From positions 366,134 through 430,133 of the forward strand of contig CAJNAR010000172.1 in the NCBI GenBank assembly GCA_905220665.1: a stretch of DNA of 64,000 nt. The letters run 5' to 3'. Below are positions 33,789 through 45,770 of the stretch, one piece after another (the stretch's first letter is position 1; every line of letters begins with the position of its first letter). Source of the stretch: Albugo candida (lineage: Eukaryota > Oomycota > Peronosporomycetes > Albuginales > Albuginaceae). Both the position numbers and the translations under genes were made by a program. The notes below the pieces were generated by a model. It worked only from the letters and a program-made list of their open reading frames with translations, was not told where the DNA came from and made no database searches.

Positions 33789-35921
33789 ATGGCAACGAAC
33801 TTGTTACCTCAGCGATCTGAGGATTTCCGTTTGAAAGAGTATTGGGATCGATTCTTTGATCAACGCGACACACAGTCATTTGAATGGTACGGAAGCTATG
33901 CAAATCTCAAAGAGAATTTGTATCACGAGCTCGATTTCTCTCTTAATCCATCGGATATAAATGTACTAATACACCAGCAAAAAATCAAACACTCCTTACG
34001 TGTACTTGTGATCGGTTGTGGTAATTCAGAACTAAGCTTTGAATTGTTTTGCGATGGTTTTCTCAATGTAACGAGCATCGATTTCTCAGAACTTGTGATA
34101 CAAAAGATGACAAAAAAGTATCCGTTTATGAAGTGGCACGTACAAGACATGACCGATATGACCGACTTCAGTCAGCAGTCTTTCGATATTGTTATCGACA
34201 AAGGCGCTTTCGATGCACTTTTGTCGGCCAATACAGACGCGATACTCGCTTCAGCGAGTAAAATGCTGCAACAAGTGGATAGAGTGCTTAACACTAATAA
34301 AGGACTGTATTGCTGTGTCACAATGGCCGAAAGCTTTGTCATCAAACATCTGCTCCAATTCTTCACAGAAGGGAATTGGAGTGTTTCAGTATGTCCAATG
34401 ACCGCTTCCTCGCAGCAAATGGTTCCATTTATCGTTTTGCCGAAAAGAACGAATTCCAAGTCGGAAATTGTCCATTTCGATCGATGCACATTCACATCGC
34501 CGGATGGCGAGAAACGGAAGCTTTGGCTGTTGGATAACATTGAGACATCACAGTATCTGTCGGGGCTCAACAATTCACTGCGTCATGTCCAAGTCGGACG
34601 ACAAGAAGTGATACATCTGCTCTCCAGCCATTCGAATCAGATTCCTCAGCAAAGTGAGATCGATCAGTCTGAACCGGAGCCCAGATTCACACTTCGTGTG
34701 GTTGATCATTGCACGAAGGAACATGACACGTGTGGAATCGTACTTATCCCTCAAGGTAGGGAACATGAATGGCTGTTTGCAACCGAGCAGGGAGCGGCTG
34801 AAATTGCGGAAAGTGCGGGTTTCAGTCGATTGATATTGGTGAGTTTTGGACGAAAGTACGAATTTGGAGATCAGCAACAAGTTCAAGAAGAACTGAATGG
34901 CATCGTGTTACAATTTCTTCCTCAAAATGTCTCTGCGGATGACAAAATCCCTTTTCTGAGTATCAGCGACGGTATTGGAAGTCGAACGATTGTCGAAGAA
35001 GGAATTTTGCCAACAAGTGGCAAATATTTCATCGAGCAAGTCGTGGACAACCAGAGCGGAGTCGACGTACAATTGCGAAGACTTGTGTTTGCAAGCAATG
35101 TGAATATCATTCAGAGCGAAGTTCGAATCGTCGAAGATGTAGCAGGAAAGACCTCCAATGCAAAGACATCTGCGTCCAAGAAAAAGAAAAAGAAAAATCG
35201 CTCGAAAACGCGACGTGAAATCGTCGACACCTCTTTCTTGTCGTTTGCGTACCACAAAGGAATCATTGCTGCATTATTAGCGTGCTCATCGACCGAACAC
35301 ACAAGCAATCGACAAAGCGGTCTTATCATCGGTCTTGGTGGCGGATGTCTCGCTCAATTCATCCACGATCATGTCGCTAGTGTGACTTCCATCACAGTCA
35401 GCGAGCTCGATGGTGCGGTATTACAAATCGCCGAGAAACATTTCGGATTTACACCGAGCGATCGCATGCGCGTTGTTATCGAAGATGGACTTGAGTACGT
35501 CGCACGACTCGCTGTTGAGGACCCTGCTTCTACTGATTTCATCGTCGTGGATGTCGATGCCAAAGACACCACCCAAGCGATGAGCTGTCCTCCGATAGAA
35601 TTCACATCAGAGCGCTTCTTACGCCACTGTCACGCCGTATTGAGCTGTCACGGTATTCTGATACTTAATATCTCATGTCGAGCCGACGATTTGTATCAGG
35701 AAATTCTTCTCCGATTGCAAGCAATCTTTCAATCCGAAGAAAAGCCTCAGAGAAAAGCTGTGTTTGACGTACAGCCTTCCAAAGACGATGTGAATCGCGT
35801 GGTTTTCTGTGTGAAAACTGCGCCAAGTCAAAGCAAAAGCGCGTCGACAGCGAACAGAAACGTTGCCGACATCAAAGACGAAGAAATATTGGAATTAATG
35901 CGAGAAATCAAAGTCGAATGA
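33789..35921 (+). CDS. METTL13: METTL13-type dual methyltransferase (eEF1A lysine and N-terminal methylation)
   Basis: A single exon of 710 residues. The N-terminal methyltransferase domain has FRLKEYWDRFFDQR, FEWYG, motif I VLVIGCGNSELS (about 72-83), TSIDFSELVIQKM and FDIVIDKGAFDAL, all hallmarks of METTL13/eEF1A-KNMT. A second methyltransferase domain with spermidine-synthase-like motif GLIIGLGGGCLAQF begins at about 510, followed by VSELDGAVLQIAEKHFGF and FIVVDVDAKD. The two are separated by a Lys-rich linker (ASKKKKKKNRSK, about 457-470). In human, the N-terminal domain methylates eEF1A Lys55 and the C-terminal domain its N-terminus. Both SAM sites look intact here. Confidence 0.9.
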   Translation: MATNLLPQRSEDFRLKEYWDRFFDQRDTQSFEWYGSYANLKENLYHELDFSLNPSDINVLIHQQKIKHSLRVLVIGCGNSELSFELFCDGFLNVTSIDFSELVIQKMTKKYPFMKWHVQDMTDMTDFSQQSFDIVIDKGAFDALLSANTDAILASASKMLQQVDRVLNTNKGLYCCVTMAESFVIKHLLQFFTEGNWSVSVCPMTASSQQMVPFIVLPKRTNSKSEIVHFDRCTFTSPDGEKRKLWLLDNIETSQYLSGLNNSLRHVQVGRQEVIHLLSSHSNQIPQQSEIDQSEPEPRFTLRVVDHCTKEHDTCGIVLIPQGREHEWLFATEQGAAEIAESAGFSRLILVSFGRKYEFGDQQQVQEELNGIVLQFLPQNVSADDKIPFLSISDGIGSRTIVEEGILPTSGKYFIEQVVDNQSGVDVQLRRLVFASNVNIIQSEVRIVEDVAGKTSNAKTSASKKKKKKNRSKTRREIVDTSFLSFAYHKGIIAALLACSSTEHTSNRQSGLIIGLGGGCLAQFIHDHVASVTSITVSELDGAVLQIAEKHFGFTPSDRMRVVIEDGLEYVARLAVEDPASTDFIVVDVDAKDTTQAMSCPPIEFTSERFLRHCHAVLSCHGILILNISCRADDLYQEILLRLQAIFQSEEKPQRKAVFDVQPSKDDVNRVVFCVKTAPSQSKSASTANRNVADIKDEEILELMREIKVE

Positions 35922-36008
35922 GTATTTATACTGTTGTAACGACTTTGGAACCGACACACGCGCTTTTGTTTCTTACTTTTCAGAAAACGCAAAAAACGTT
36001 CAAACGCA

Positions 36009-38760
36009 ATGAACGCTTCCAACAAACTCTCTGCGTTTTTGGCGACAGTACCTTCCAATGCAAAGCAAATTCCCGACACGTTTGACTCTGTTCAGGAGCT
36101 ACACACAAGTGATAACGATATCGATGACAAAGTTTGTGCTGTTTCAGACGCCACGCACGTGGACACGATCCCTCAAGTCGATGCGATCGATCTGAAGACT
36201 TTAAAATTGGATTCCACTGACAGATTATCACATTTTATCTCTGCAACGTGCCGTACTGCCAGTTTCTCGCAAGCGGAAAAAAGAATCGAAGACGACGATC
36301 CGACTGCAACTATTTCCGCACCCACTCGACACATTACATCGAAAGCTGACAATGAAGCAGAAGGAGATGCTATGCTTCGAGTTCCCAACATGAATCCTGT
36401 CTTATCAGGCAATCATCATCGTCGAATCTCCACGAAATGCGGGTCCGCATACGCATTCTCTCGTAAAACGCATGACAAAATCACTGACAAAATCGTTCAG
36501 CACTTTGTATCTGATGTCCCAATTGTCGCGATTTCTCGATCTTCCAATGAGACGTTGCAAGCGCCGTCTGCTCTCTGCGTCGAAGACATTGCGCTTCTCT
36601 TGCAAAGTGGAAAAACGCTGCCACTACACACAGTCCTCGACGTTGTACGCAACGCCACAAATCACATGACTGCAGAGCCAAATGTCGTGGAGGTGCAAGC
36701 ACCGTGCATTGTTGTGGGCGATCTTCATGGCCAATATCAAGATCTTCTTTCCATTTTCAACAGCAACGGCTTTCCTTCCGCAGAGAATCGGTATGTATTC
36801 CTCGGAGATTATGTGGATCGCGGAGTTTCTTCGTGTGAGATCTTATTGCTGCTTCTTGCGATCCGAGTCGAGCGTCCGGAATCGATTCATTTGTTACGTG
36901 GCAATCACGAAAGCAGAAGTCTGAGCACATTTTACGGCTTCCGGAAGGAATGCTGGATCAAGTACGGTGGAATTGTGTACCAGAGATTTCTCAAATGCTT
37001 TCAGAGTTTGCCGCTAGCTGCTCGGATCCACACAGAGTTTGGGACATTCTTGGCGCTGCATGGCGGTCTCTCACCAGACATTCGATACGTCGAGGATATC
37101 CAGAATAATGTGAATCGATTCCAAGATCCAGAACCTCAAGGTGCTTTGTGTGATTTATTGTGGTCTGATCCAGAAAAGTTGGGTTCCAACGACAAGAACA
37201 AGGACAATTGTACCGATTGGGCTGTCAATCGAGCCCGAGGCTGCTCGTATACGTTTAGCGAGAGAGCATTACAAGTGTTTCTTGAGGAGAATCAGCTTTT
37301 GGCACTTATTCGAGCGCATGAGGTAAGCATGGTACCTTTCCTGAGAAGGATTTACGAATGTGTACGATAGCTGGAAGAGAATGGCTTTCGCGAGTATTAC
37401 CCGACGCAGGAGACCAGCAGCCTTCGACTCCCGTGCATGATAACTGTATTCTCCGCTCCGCAGTACTGCAATCGGAACTCCAATATGGTAATGTCTCTTG
37501 TCGTAGAATCTCATTTGTATCGTTTGTATTGAATTGTGTTGTTAGGGCGCCACACTGCTGATACCATTTCAGTTGCCATCTGCGGATCCAAAGAGTCGAT
37601 TGCTGCAGTTCAAACAATATACGCGAAGCAGTACGCGAGAGACTGAATACACTGAACGATCCGAATACGACGCGATGCGTGAGTTCATAGAAGAACAGAT
37701 TCCATTTGTTCCATTGGATTTCCATCGACTTGTCAAATTATGCAAAACGCAGAAATATATGTCAGCAATGGAGTCGGATGGCTCGTTTGTGATGTCAGCG
37801 CCTATGAACGACACACGCTCCAGTCGTACGGAAGGATGCTCTTCCGATCAGCAGATGGAGATACTTGCCAAGGATTCGACAGAGTCGAGTCTGATTCAGG
37901 TGAACATTGGCGCGGATATCGATGATTCAGTCATTCGTATCGATGAGGAGACTTTTCTTCACTCCAAATGGGAGAGTCCAAAAGCTCTCCCGCACGATCG
38001 AAAATGTGATCTTGAAGACCACACAATAGCAACGAGAGGCACGAAGAGCTCCAAAAGGCAAAGAAATAAAGGTTGGAATCCTGTCAAGACAATTCGCACA
38101 TTGTTTGGCACAACTTTGACAAAAAAAGAAAAAACGAAGAAAAAAACAGAGACTTCGAGACGGTATTCCTCCATGTCTGCAAACGCATCGGAGCATATAT
38201 CGACGCCTAAATCGAGTTTTGTATGGCCTTGGAAAGCCAAAAAGGAGAGAAAAGCATCTGTGATATCACCTGTTTCGTCACCATTATCCATGTCGGCTCC
38301 AGCTTTGGCTCCGACTCGCTCAGCTTCATTTCCAGTTCGACCGACTTCCTTTACTGTCGTATCGACCACTGCTGCGTCAGGATCTGAAATGGTGTCTCCG
38401 CGTGCGTCTGAGATGGTTGGCAAGATCACAAGCAAAGAAAAGCATTTGGATTCAATTACGACATCAAGCGATGACATCAGTTCCACTCTGGAGGATCCAT
38501 TCGATGCAAGCAAAAAACTATTCACGAATTCGCAGTGGATGGCTTTAAAACTGTTTTTCAACTACCTCGACATCAACGGACATGGTATTATAACGGAAGA
38601 AGGTCTGGTCGCACTTTTGGCGGATCAAGACTTTGACGCGTATGCCACAGAAGAAGACCTCAGCGTTATTATGGATGGGTTGGATCAAGATCAGGATGGT
38701 CTTGTCACAGCTCATGACTTTCTTTTCTTTGCGTATCGTGCTTCTCTATCACAGACATGA
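36009..38760 (+). CDS. PPP-family Ser/Thr phosphatase with C-terminal EF-hands
   Basis: Three exons, 36009-37322, 37371-37487 and 37546-38760, joined by 48- and 58-nt phase-0 introns; 881 residues. After about 190 variable residues comes a complete PPP core: VVGDLHGQYQDLLSIF (about 233), FLGDYVDRGVSSCEILLLL (about 262), LLRGNHESRSLSTFYGFRKEC (about 293), ALHGGLSPDI, TDWAVNRARGCSYTF and VFSAPQYCNRNSNMGA, the latter assembled across splices. A long Ser/Lys-rich region then leads to two EF-hand loops, DINGHGIITEEG (about 818) and DQDQDGLVTAHD (about 856). The RGNHE block is calcineurin-like, while EF-hands at the C-terminus recall PPEF/RdgC. Ca2+-regulated phosphatase activity is inferred. The first loop has His and Gly at unusual positions and may bind Ca2+ weakly. 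Confidence 0.88.
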
Positions 38761-39057
38761 GCTGTTCCACACACCAGTCGACCGGGTTCATGCATTGGCA
38801 CACTTTGCATTCCTTTTAATACATTGGGTATCACCATTCCCTCTCAGCCACACATTGCCCGTACAGTATTTGGGCCAACTGTTAATCATTCTTTATTAGC
38901 TGCGCGTCCAATCAACAACTTGGCTTTTCTGTCGCGTTCGAAATTCGAAATATCGAATGCAAATGAACTTGTACACTGTATCTTTGGACCAGATGACGAT
39001 ATTCGGTACGATGTCAAAAGTAGTACGATGGATAGGTCATCAAATCCATGGCACAGA

Positions 39058-40152
39058 ATGTGCACAATCAAATATTTCGGGTCGATGATTAACGCTTTCG
39101 TGCCATTTATTCTCCTCCAATTATCCGAGATTGGGAACGCGCGTCAATTTCTGGTCGCGGAGGTTCATCGAATCCCAAACGAAGAGCCTACACTTACGGC
39201 GATACGCTTACCTATACATCGTTCGAATTGTGACTTTTATTGGAAAGTATTCACTAATGACATACCGGCAAGATCCCAGTCTCTACTAATTTATGCTCGA
39301 GTCACCGCATTTACCGGTGGTTGTACACAATATCTAGACAGGCCAGCAAAACGCAGATACACCGTACCAACACAACGTGGCATTACCCATCATCTGTCAT
39401 CACCGCATCACGAAGAAGTGGTTGTTATAGGGGAAGTGTATGCTTTTTCATATGTCAAAGAGCAAACTCTAGAAAACTGTCAAGTCGTATATGAAGTCCT
39501 CTCTTTTTCAGTCATTACCAGACTGCTAAAACTGAATGCTATGGTGAGTGTGGAATGGGATGGTAACAAGAATTGGAACGTGTACCTTACAGAGAAGGAA
39601 AGTTTTGCTGCCCAAAATCATTTTCCACGCCTGACTGTATCTGACAGTACTGAGGGTCTGGTGATCGGTCCGATAGAAGGTATAGTTGTATGTAATGAAC
39701 AAGCTGGTCCTTCCTCAGCGCCCGATGCGGGAATAGCAACCGTGAGCTTCGATCATAGCGATCGGTGGACCCATGTTCCATCTGAGGTGTATAAGAAGAT
39801 TATGGACCGCTTGCGAGATTTCCATATTCAAGAAAAGACTGCTCCATCGCTTTCAAAGCTTCTCTTTCCGAATGATCCTATGTATTCCTGTAAGGAGCTG
39901 GTGAATATGGTCATGCCATCCTTCAAAATCACGTTCGGAGGAACGACAGTGTTACAATTCACAATGGATCATTTTATTGTGAAAGAGCCATCGCAGCCAA
40001 TTAATTGCTACATCGCGATCAAGACAAGTCACACACTAGATTCGCCAAACTGGACATTTGGCGGGCAATTTCTCCGGTTTCACGCAATGAAATTCGCGAA
40101 AACTGGGCGTCACGGCGAAAATATCGGTTTTACTGTGGACCGATTGAACTGA
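39058..40152 (+). CDS. Secreted pepsin-like protein with degenerate active sites
   Basis: A single exon; 364 residues from the ATG at 39058, chosen because it exposes a signal peptide (SMINAFVPFILLQLSEIGNA). Upstream in-frame DNA to 38824 has one more ATG at 39028 but no signal. The fold pattern is A1 aspartic protease: a first lobe with VFTNDIPARSQSLLIYARVT where pepsins have the first D-T-G, a second-lobe loop SFDHSDRWTHVPSEVYKKIM aligning with 'xxxDTGTSxxxxPxxxxxxI', then MPSFKITFGG and the terminal FGGQFLRFHAMKFA...NIGF (pepsin 'GdxFLrxxyxvfD...iGfa'). The first catalytic Asp is missing and the second triad reads D-H-S-D, so protease activity is unlikely. A role as inhibitor-binding decoy or pseudoprotease effector is possible. 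It is related to 49097-50027. Confidence 0.65.
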   Translation: MCTIKYFGSMINAFVPFILLQLSEIGNARQFLVAEVHRIPNEEPTLTAIRLPIHRSNCDFYWKVFTNDIPARSQSLLIYARVTAFTGGCTQYLDRPAKRRYTVPTQRGITHHLSSPHHEEVVVIGEVYAFSYVKEQTLENCQVVYEVLSFSVITRLLKLNAMVSVEWDGNKNWNVYLTEKESFAAQNHFPRLTVSDSTEGLVIGPIEGIVVCNEQAGPSSAPDAGIATVSFDHSDRWTHVPSEVYKKIMDRLRDFHIQEKTAPSLSKLLFPNDPMYSCKELVNMVMPSFKITFGGTTVLQFTMDHFIVKEPSQPINCYIAIKTSHTLDSPNWTFGGQFLRFHAMKFAKTGRHGENIGFTVDRLN

Positions 40153-43100
40153 AATGCTTTGTCTAATCAACGCCTTGAATAACAACATGCTTTTCTTTTA
40201 TTGTCTTGTTATCATTCTTGCAAGTGTTAGCGTATACGTGCGCGAGCATGACTTTGCGAATGTAGCCAGAGCTTTAGTCTGTATTAATTATGCATTGCGC
40301 TTTTCGTGATCAAAGGACGTAAAGTCTCAATACCAAATATGCTTCGCACTCGAGTACCAAAGGGCTCGCTACGTTGAGAATGATTGATCGCAATAGAAGC
40401 CACCTGCAGATGCTTTCGAAACTGATTGCAGGAATCTTTAAAACTATTTGTTCTGAAGCTATCAGCGAAGCCATTCGCACAGAGTTTGTATCAGCTCAGC
40501 GTACAACGACTCGTACATTGGCGTAATGCCACAATGTTTCGCATCGTGGCGAGTTGCCGAGGCTTTGTCGATTTCGATCACCCTACTGCGATCATTCACC
40601 ATGCAAATCTTCAAGTTTGTCGATTGATAGTATTGTAATCGGTGTAAGAGAGAAAGCGAGTGGTTACTCCCAACGCATGGACGTGCTTGGATGAACGACA
40701 GGGCAACGCCAAAGAACTTGTGACGTTATAGGAATCGCCAGTGATGCGACGAAGTGAATGAGATTGCGCACAAATAGAGTATCTTTGAGAAAATCTTCAT
40801 CAAGATTATCATTTATTGCGATCGACAACAAACCATACCGAGAAAACCAGCGCTATTTCTATATCCTCACACCACGTCCATAGCACATGAATGGACAGAT
40901 AATATTCTTGCCGACTTGGTAAGAATAATTGAAGTCGGCAAGCTGAAAAACTTGAACTGACGCGCCGGATCATGTGAATTTATTGTCGACTCTGATTCTC
41001 GGGACTTCTTACGCTCCCTCCACCACGAGCTTTACCGTCACACATGCATGCCCTTATCACAATGAACTTTGATAGAAAAAATCTGTACGATTGCGAAATG
41101 ATGTATCACTGAGTTGAAGTGGAACGGGTATGGAGAGAGTTGGCTTACGTTGCCCTGGTAATGTAAAGCCTCTCACCCGAACCAACTCAATTTTCATACG
41201 CTACTATGTCGATCTTTCTATGAAAGAGTGTGATCAGCGAGGAAACATCATGTCGAAGCATGTCTGAGAGCCATGTAGCAATATGCCAGAACGTTTATAA
41301 GGTCAACAGAAACAGAGAGCGGTACCACCACCCATTCACTCTACACATCAAAGAACGGATCAAAGGTTGCTTTCCACTTTATTTATGCTTGCACGATACA
41401 CTTCTAATTAGACGCATACTATCAGCAGCGCAGATTTTAGGTACACAGCGCCAATGGAAGAATATCGCCGGAGTCTGATTCGTTACACCGAATATTTGTG
41501 TAGCTTCCTAGTCGGTGCGAACAGGTCATGGGATGGGTATGGATGGAATCTTTGGAGCAGAGATATTCCTGATCTTCGACGATGCAATTTGCACCCACTC
41601 TAAGCACAAAGAAATGTCCTCTTTCAATGACAGCAGTGACATAGCAACAAAATCAATTCCCACACATGCACATGTGAATATGGCTGGTCGAGCTATCATA
41701 CATACCATTATATGAAGAATTGGAGCCTGAAACTTCATTGCAGAGAGATCGCTTTCCATGCCGCTTGACCAAATGCTCGTCGAGAAGGCGACGATTCGTA
41801 GGAAGTTATGAACAGAAGGAATTGAGTCAGAACCTCGGTGTTGTATGGATGCTTCCAACAGGCTTCAATCTGCAGAACACTCAACTATTGTGTTAGTGGT
41901 CAAGCTACACTGAGATGTATTGTGTCGACGGTAGTTTACGATTGCAGTGCTAAAAGGATTTTTTTATATTTTGGCAAGTCGGTTGAGCAATGCGTCCTTG
42001 GTTTTCGAGAATGCAGTCATGTCTTCGTCGCGATGAGTAAACTCTTCTTGGATCTATTCTCTTGTACCATACACTGTTTTGATGAAGCCCCGAAAGAACC
42101 TCTTAAACGATAAACAATGTTGATCACGAAGCCCGAATGCTTTCCACTGATTTTATGCATAAGGAGCATGGGGACGCAAATGTATTGGCGAGCTAAGCGA
42201 TGTCTGATGGAAGCGGTCGGCTGAAAGATCCGTATCACATGGACATATGGAATGTGTAGTGAGCACGGTTAACGCTCGTTAGGAAGCTGGACGCACACTT
42301 TATGGACGATAGCACGATTAGTACAAGTCCAATTCGTTTAGTTTAAAATTCTGAAAAGCCGAGTAATAGAATGGACAATGGACGCTGGATTAGAGTCGAA
42401 AGGGCTGATGCAGCTTTTTTGGCTCTTCGCTTTGCTAAAAGCTTTGAAACACACAAGCTTAGGCACAACTTGCTCCTTGTTGAACGTTTTATTAAGCAAG
42501 TTGAACTCGTTTAACTCGAAAAAAACGCATGCTACGTGTATACCATTTCTTTTGAAGTCAGCACTGGATAAACGAACGGGTACACTTTATGCAGAGTGCT
42601 TATCAATCTATGTGACAGATGATACAAATACACTAAAGCCAATCAATTGTGTAAACGACATCGCAAGAACCATCGCAGCTTTTCAGAAAGGATGATGGAC
42701 TCGAGACCGTGAGACTTGGATATTTGGTCCGCATTTATCAGGATGAAACTAACATGGTTACAATCAGAGTACCCTTGTCAGCACAAGGAATCATGTAGTC
42801 GGATCTCTTCCGCAAACGTGCGCCTGATGGGACCATAGAATCTGGATCGTGCACACAAAGTGTATGGCTTCATGACGACATCCAATTTACTGAAAGATAC
42901 TATTTTAGAATTCCAGTCACAAAAGCCCATTTCTGCACACTCATATGCAGCGAATCTATGCCGTGCATACCGCCTCGAAACAAGTACCACATCTTATCAC
43001 GATCTACTTCAATTCGCTTATGGCAAGCGATATACGGTCAAGGATCCAAACGATTTATTGGGCTGTATATACTGCAAAGGCTTGTAACGGATTGAAATAT

Positions 43101-44029
43101 GCAGAAGACAGATGATAGAACACGTAATTTATTGTTTGTGGGCGACGTTTTACAGGGGATAGCATAAGAAATTGGGCAGATTTGAAGCTGAGCTGAGTTG
43201 AGTTGAATTTGTCGGTGAGGTGTGCAGGTAAATGTATGTAACTATGAAATGTGGTAACTATGCTGAGCATACACGACTGCAATTTTACAAAAGTACATAG
43301 AATCCTGGATTTGGAGACATAGAAAAACCCCACGCTCAGGTGTTTTCGCTTGGAGGTCTAGGCGGCTGTACTTTATACGATCTTATAAAAGTACTTGGAA
43401 TCAGTTGATACTTTGCGAATAGAATATATCAATGTGAAATGGTTTTCTACATACATGTCAAACAGCATAGTATACAAGCATGGTGGAAGCCTGCATACGA
43501 CTGATCAGCTTATATGCCGGATAAGGGTTTCCGAACTCTGTGGAGAGTAGGAGATATCAGTGATTCGTACTGACGGATGGGAGTTTACCGTCATTCTAAA
43601 TCCTGAACGCGCAAAGAAATAGCTAATATATATAGAGAAGTAGATAAAACGAGGTAAATGATACTACACTTAATCGAGGATATTTGCATTTTCGTGGTCT
43701 TTTTTACAGGAGCTGTCAAAAGACATAAAAAGGCATGTCTTTGTTACCATATCTGCACTTGCCAAGCGAGATGTACCTTCCGTATCCTCAGCGCAATGGC
43801 TATGCCGAACTAAATGCATATTTTATATCATAAAGTGATTTACTGCGATAAAGTAAACACCATATTTTATTTCTTTATGCGCCAATGTGGTGATCGTGAC
43901 GCCATCAGATGATGCAAATTCATCCGCTCCATGTTCTCATTGACAATAAAAGAGCCCTACTAAGTATGCTACTGTCACACCATACCATATATCTGAAAGC
44001 TTATTGGATTCGTCTTACCAAATCCGTAT
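40153..44029. other. Gene-poor region
   Basis: A 3.9-kb stretch with no confident gene. The only candidate is the broken frame set at 42378-43087, listed separately. Base composition is more AT rich than the gene island. Confidence 0.5.
42378..43087 (+). pseudogene. Possible decayed secreted-protein gene
   Basis: A 105-codon frame starts with MDAGLESKGLMQLFWLFALL, a signal-like hydrophobic start from the second Met. It ends at 42695. After about 160 bp of stops in all frames, a second plus-strand frame (42860-43087) has YAANLCRAYRLETSTTSYH and ends DLLGCIYCKGL, containing one C-x2-C. The two pieces may belong to one broken gene. No homologue is recognised, so this is tentative. Confidence 0.25.
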
Positions 44030-45180
44030 TTAGTCCTCGAGGTTGCACCTCTGCAACCATACGATGAAATGTGTCGATGTAGTAACGCTTTTTTCTTTTT
44101 AGAACCAGTCGCATATTCACATATCCGTCGTTTCATCTTTTTCATCTCACTTCCTTTCAGCTGTAGGAGTCAAATTTCTCTAGAAAGGAAAGGTCATGGG
44201 CTCTGCTGGGTTATAGTGAGTGAAGCGTAGAGCTCCAAGAATCTTTTATTTTATCCCTTTCGTTCAACTCCTCAACATTTTGTAGTCTGATCGTATTCCA
44301 GAATGATTTTATGGGTGGCACTGTGGCTTCTCTTTTTTTTGTATCCTTTGATCTAGCGGCTGGCTCCTCAGCGTCCAGATGCAAGCATTAATACCATATT
44401 GTCCAAAAAAAGGTCGTTCATCCAAACATTTGAGCAGTTTTCCTTCCCACATTCTTCTGACACGTCTTGTATGCAATCTGATCACATAATTTGACGATTT
44501 ATCCAACTGAAGAGGGCACGTTGGAGTACCAAATACGATCCCCACGTAGCCAGCACGAGATCCATGCCCGAAAAGGGTTCTTTTAAGGTCGCGATGACCA
44601 ATCGATATCCCTCGCAATTGAAAGAGTATAATATGATAAATATTGGTTTCGTTTCTTTTCACTCCAACGGAACTGTTTCGCTTCGGTGGGATCGAAATCC
44701 TCGTGAACGCATCGTGCCTCAAGAATGGTCATCGGATGGAAGTCAGCTGTTAACCTGAAACCTTCGTTAAAACCATCACCCGGATGTTGCTACCCGGCTT
44801 TTTGTACCTAGTCCCCAAAGGAAATCTAAAAGAAGCTATTAGATATGAAATTGCCATTTTCCTTTATAAAAAAGAACAGCATCATCCCATTGAAGTACTA
44901 TGAATGCTTGACCTCCATGTTTCTGAATTTCAGCTAAAACCGACCACCTCGAGTGCCTTTCATCTTGTTTTAGCTGTAGAATGGTCTGAATATCGGAAGT
45001 TCTGGCTTAGGAAGCTCAACGCGATACTGCACTTGAGACTTCAAAGGTCCAGTTTTTTTTGCGTCCGCGGTTTTTGGGGTGTATCAAGGAAATCAGTACA
45101 TTCTTCCTCTGGTTCTACTAGCACTTGAATTTCTAAATATCACTTGGGTACATCTCAGGTCGGGCTTCAGTCTACGAGGC
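44030..45180 (+). pseudogene. Remnant of a pepsin-like secreted gene (inverted duplicate of 4640-5530) with an insertion
   Basis: Read on the plus strand, this segment aligns with the minus strand of 4640-5450 at roughly three-quarters identity by eye. Shared stretches include catatccgtcgttt near 44121, tatagtgagtg near 44212, tcctcaacatttt near 44270 and aaaccatcacccggatgt near 44768. The protein-level match FQLKPTTSSAFHLVLAVE is at 44930. Alignment breaks at about 44337 and resumes at about 44752, so roughly 415 bp are inserted relative to the 5-kb copy. The insertion contains a 137-codon minus-strand frame (44309-44722) of unknown nature. Multiple stops make the gene non-functional. Confidence 0.55.
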
Positions 45181-45710
45181 ACAAAACGTAGACGTTAACA
45201 AAAGTACTTGTCTTTTTCTTGCGGATTATGGACCATAGCGACCGAATATGTGAAGAATGGTATGAATGAATATAACTAATTGAATTCCAGCGTTTCTTTA
45301 AGGTGGCATTTTGTCCTTAGTTGGAACACCTTCGATAGATGTATGTTGAAATCTAAAAGCGGATGGTCTAGCTTTTCTCGGGCATATTTTTTCTATGCAT
45401 CAATGGATTGAAGGAAATCGGGATATCGTGGCGCTTTGATTACAGCATACATTCGCGTGTCTTTGGACGTAAAAAGAGACTGACAATACGATACACTTGA
45501 CGCAGCATAGAAATCTGATCATTATTTTTGGACTCTGGATAATGGGGTTTTCCCACAGCGTTCTCCATTCATAATCGGTCTTCCGATCTTTCAGAGCTAA
45601 TCGGACCAATTCGTATGTTTTGGAACTTGTAACTCGAACTATTCGAAAGTTGTGCGACACCAAACCGTTTGTCTTGGAGTGGAATCGTATTCAATACAGG
45701 GTACAGGTAT

Positions 45711-45770
45711 CAAATTTGGATTAGCGTAAAGTTCTGATAACAAGTTTGGATTAGCGTAAAGTTCTGATAA
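45711..45770. repeat. Two tandem 30-bp units
   Basis: The unit CAARTTTGGATTAGCGTAAAGTTCTGATAA occurs at 45711-45740 and 45741-45770, differing at one base. The second unit's last 14 bases are also the start of the left arm of the inverted repeat. Confidence 0.85.

Noticed and set aside
38824..39057. N-terminal extension of the pepsin-like protein
   Set aside because: It would need a TTG start and would bury the signal peptide that begins at 39058.
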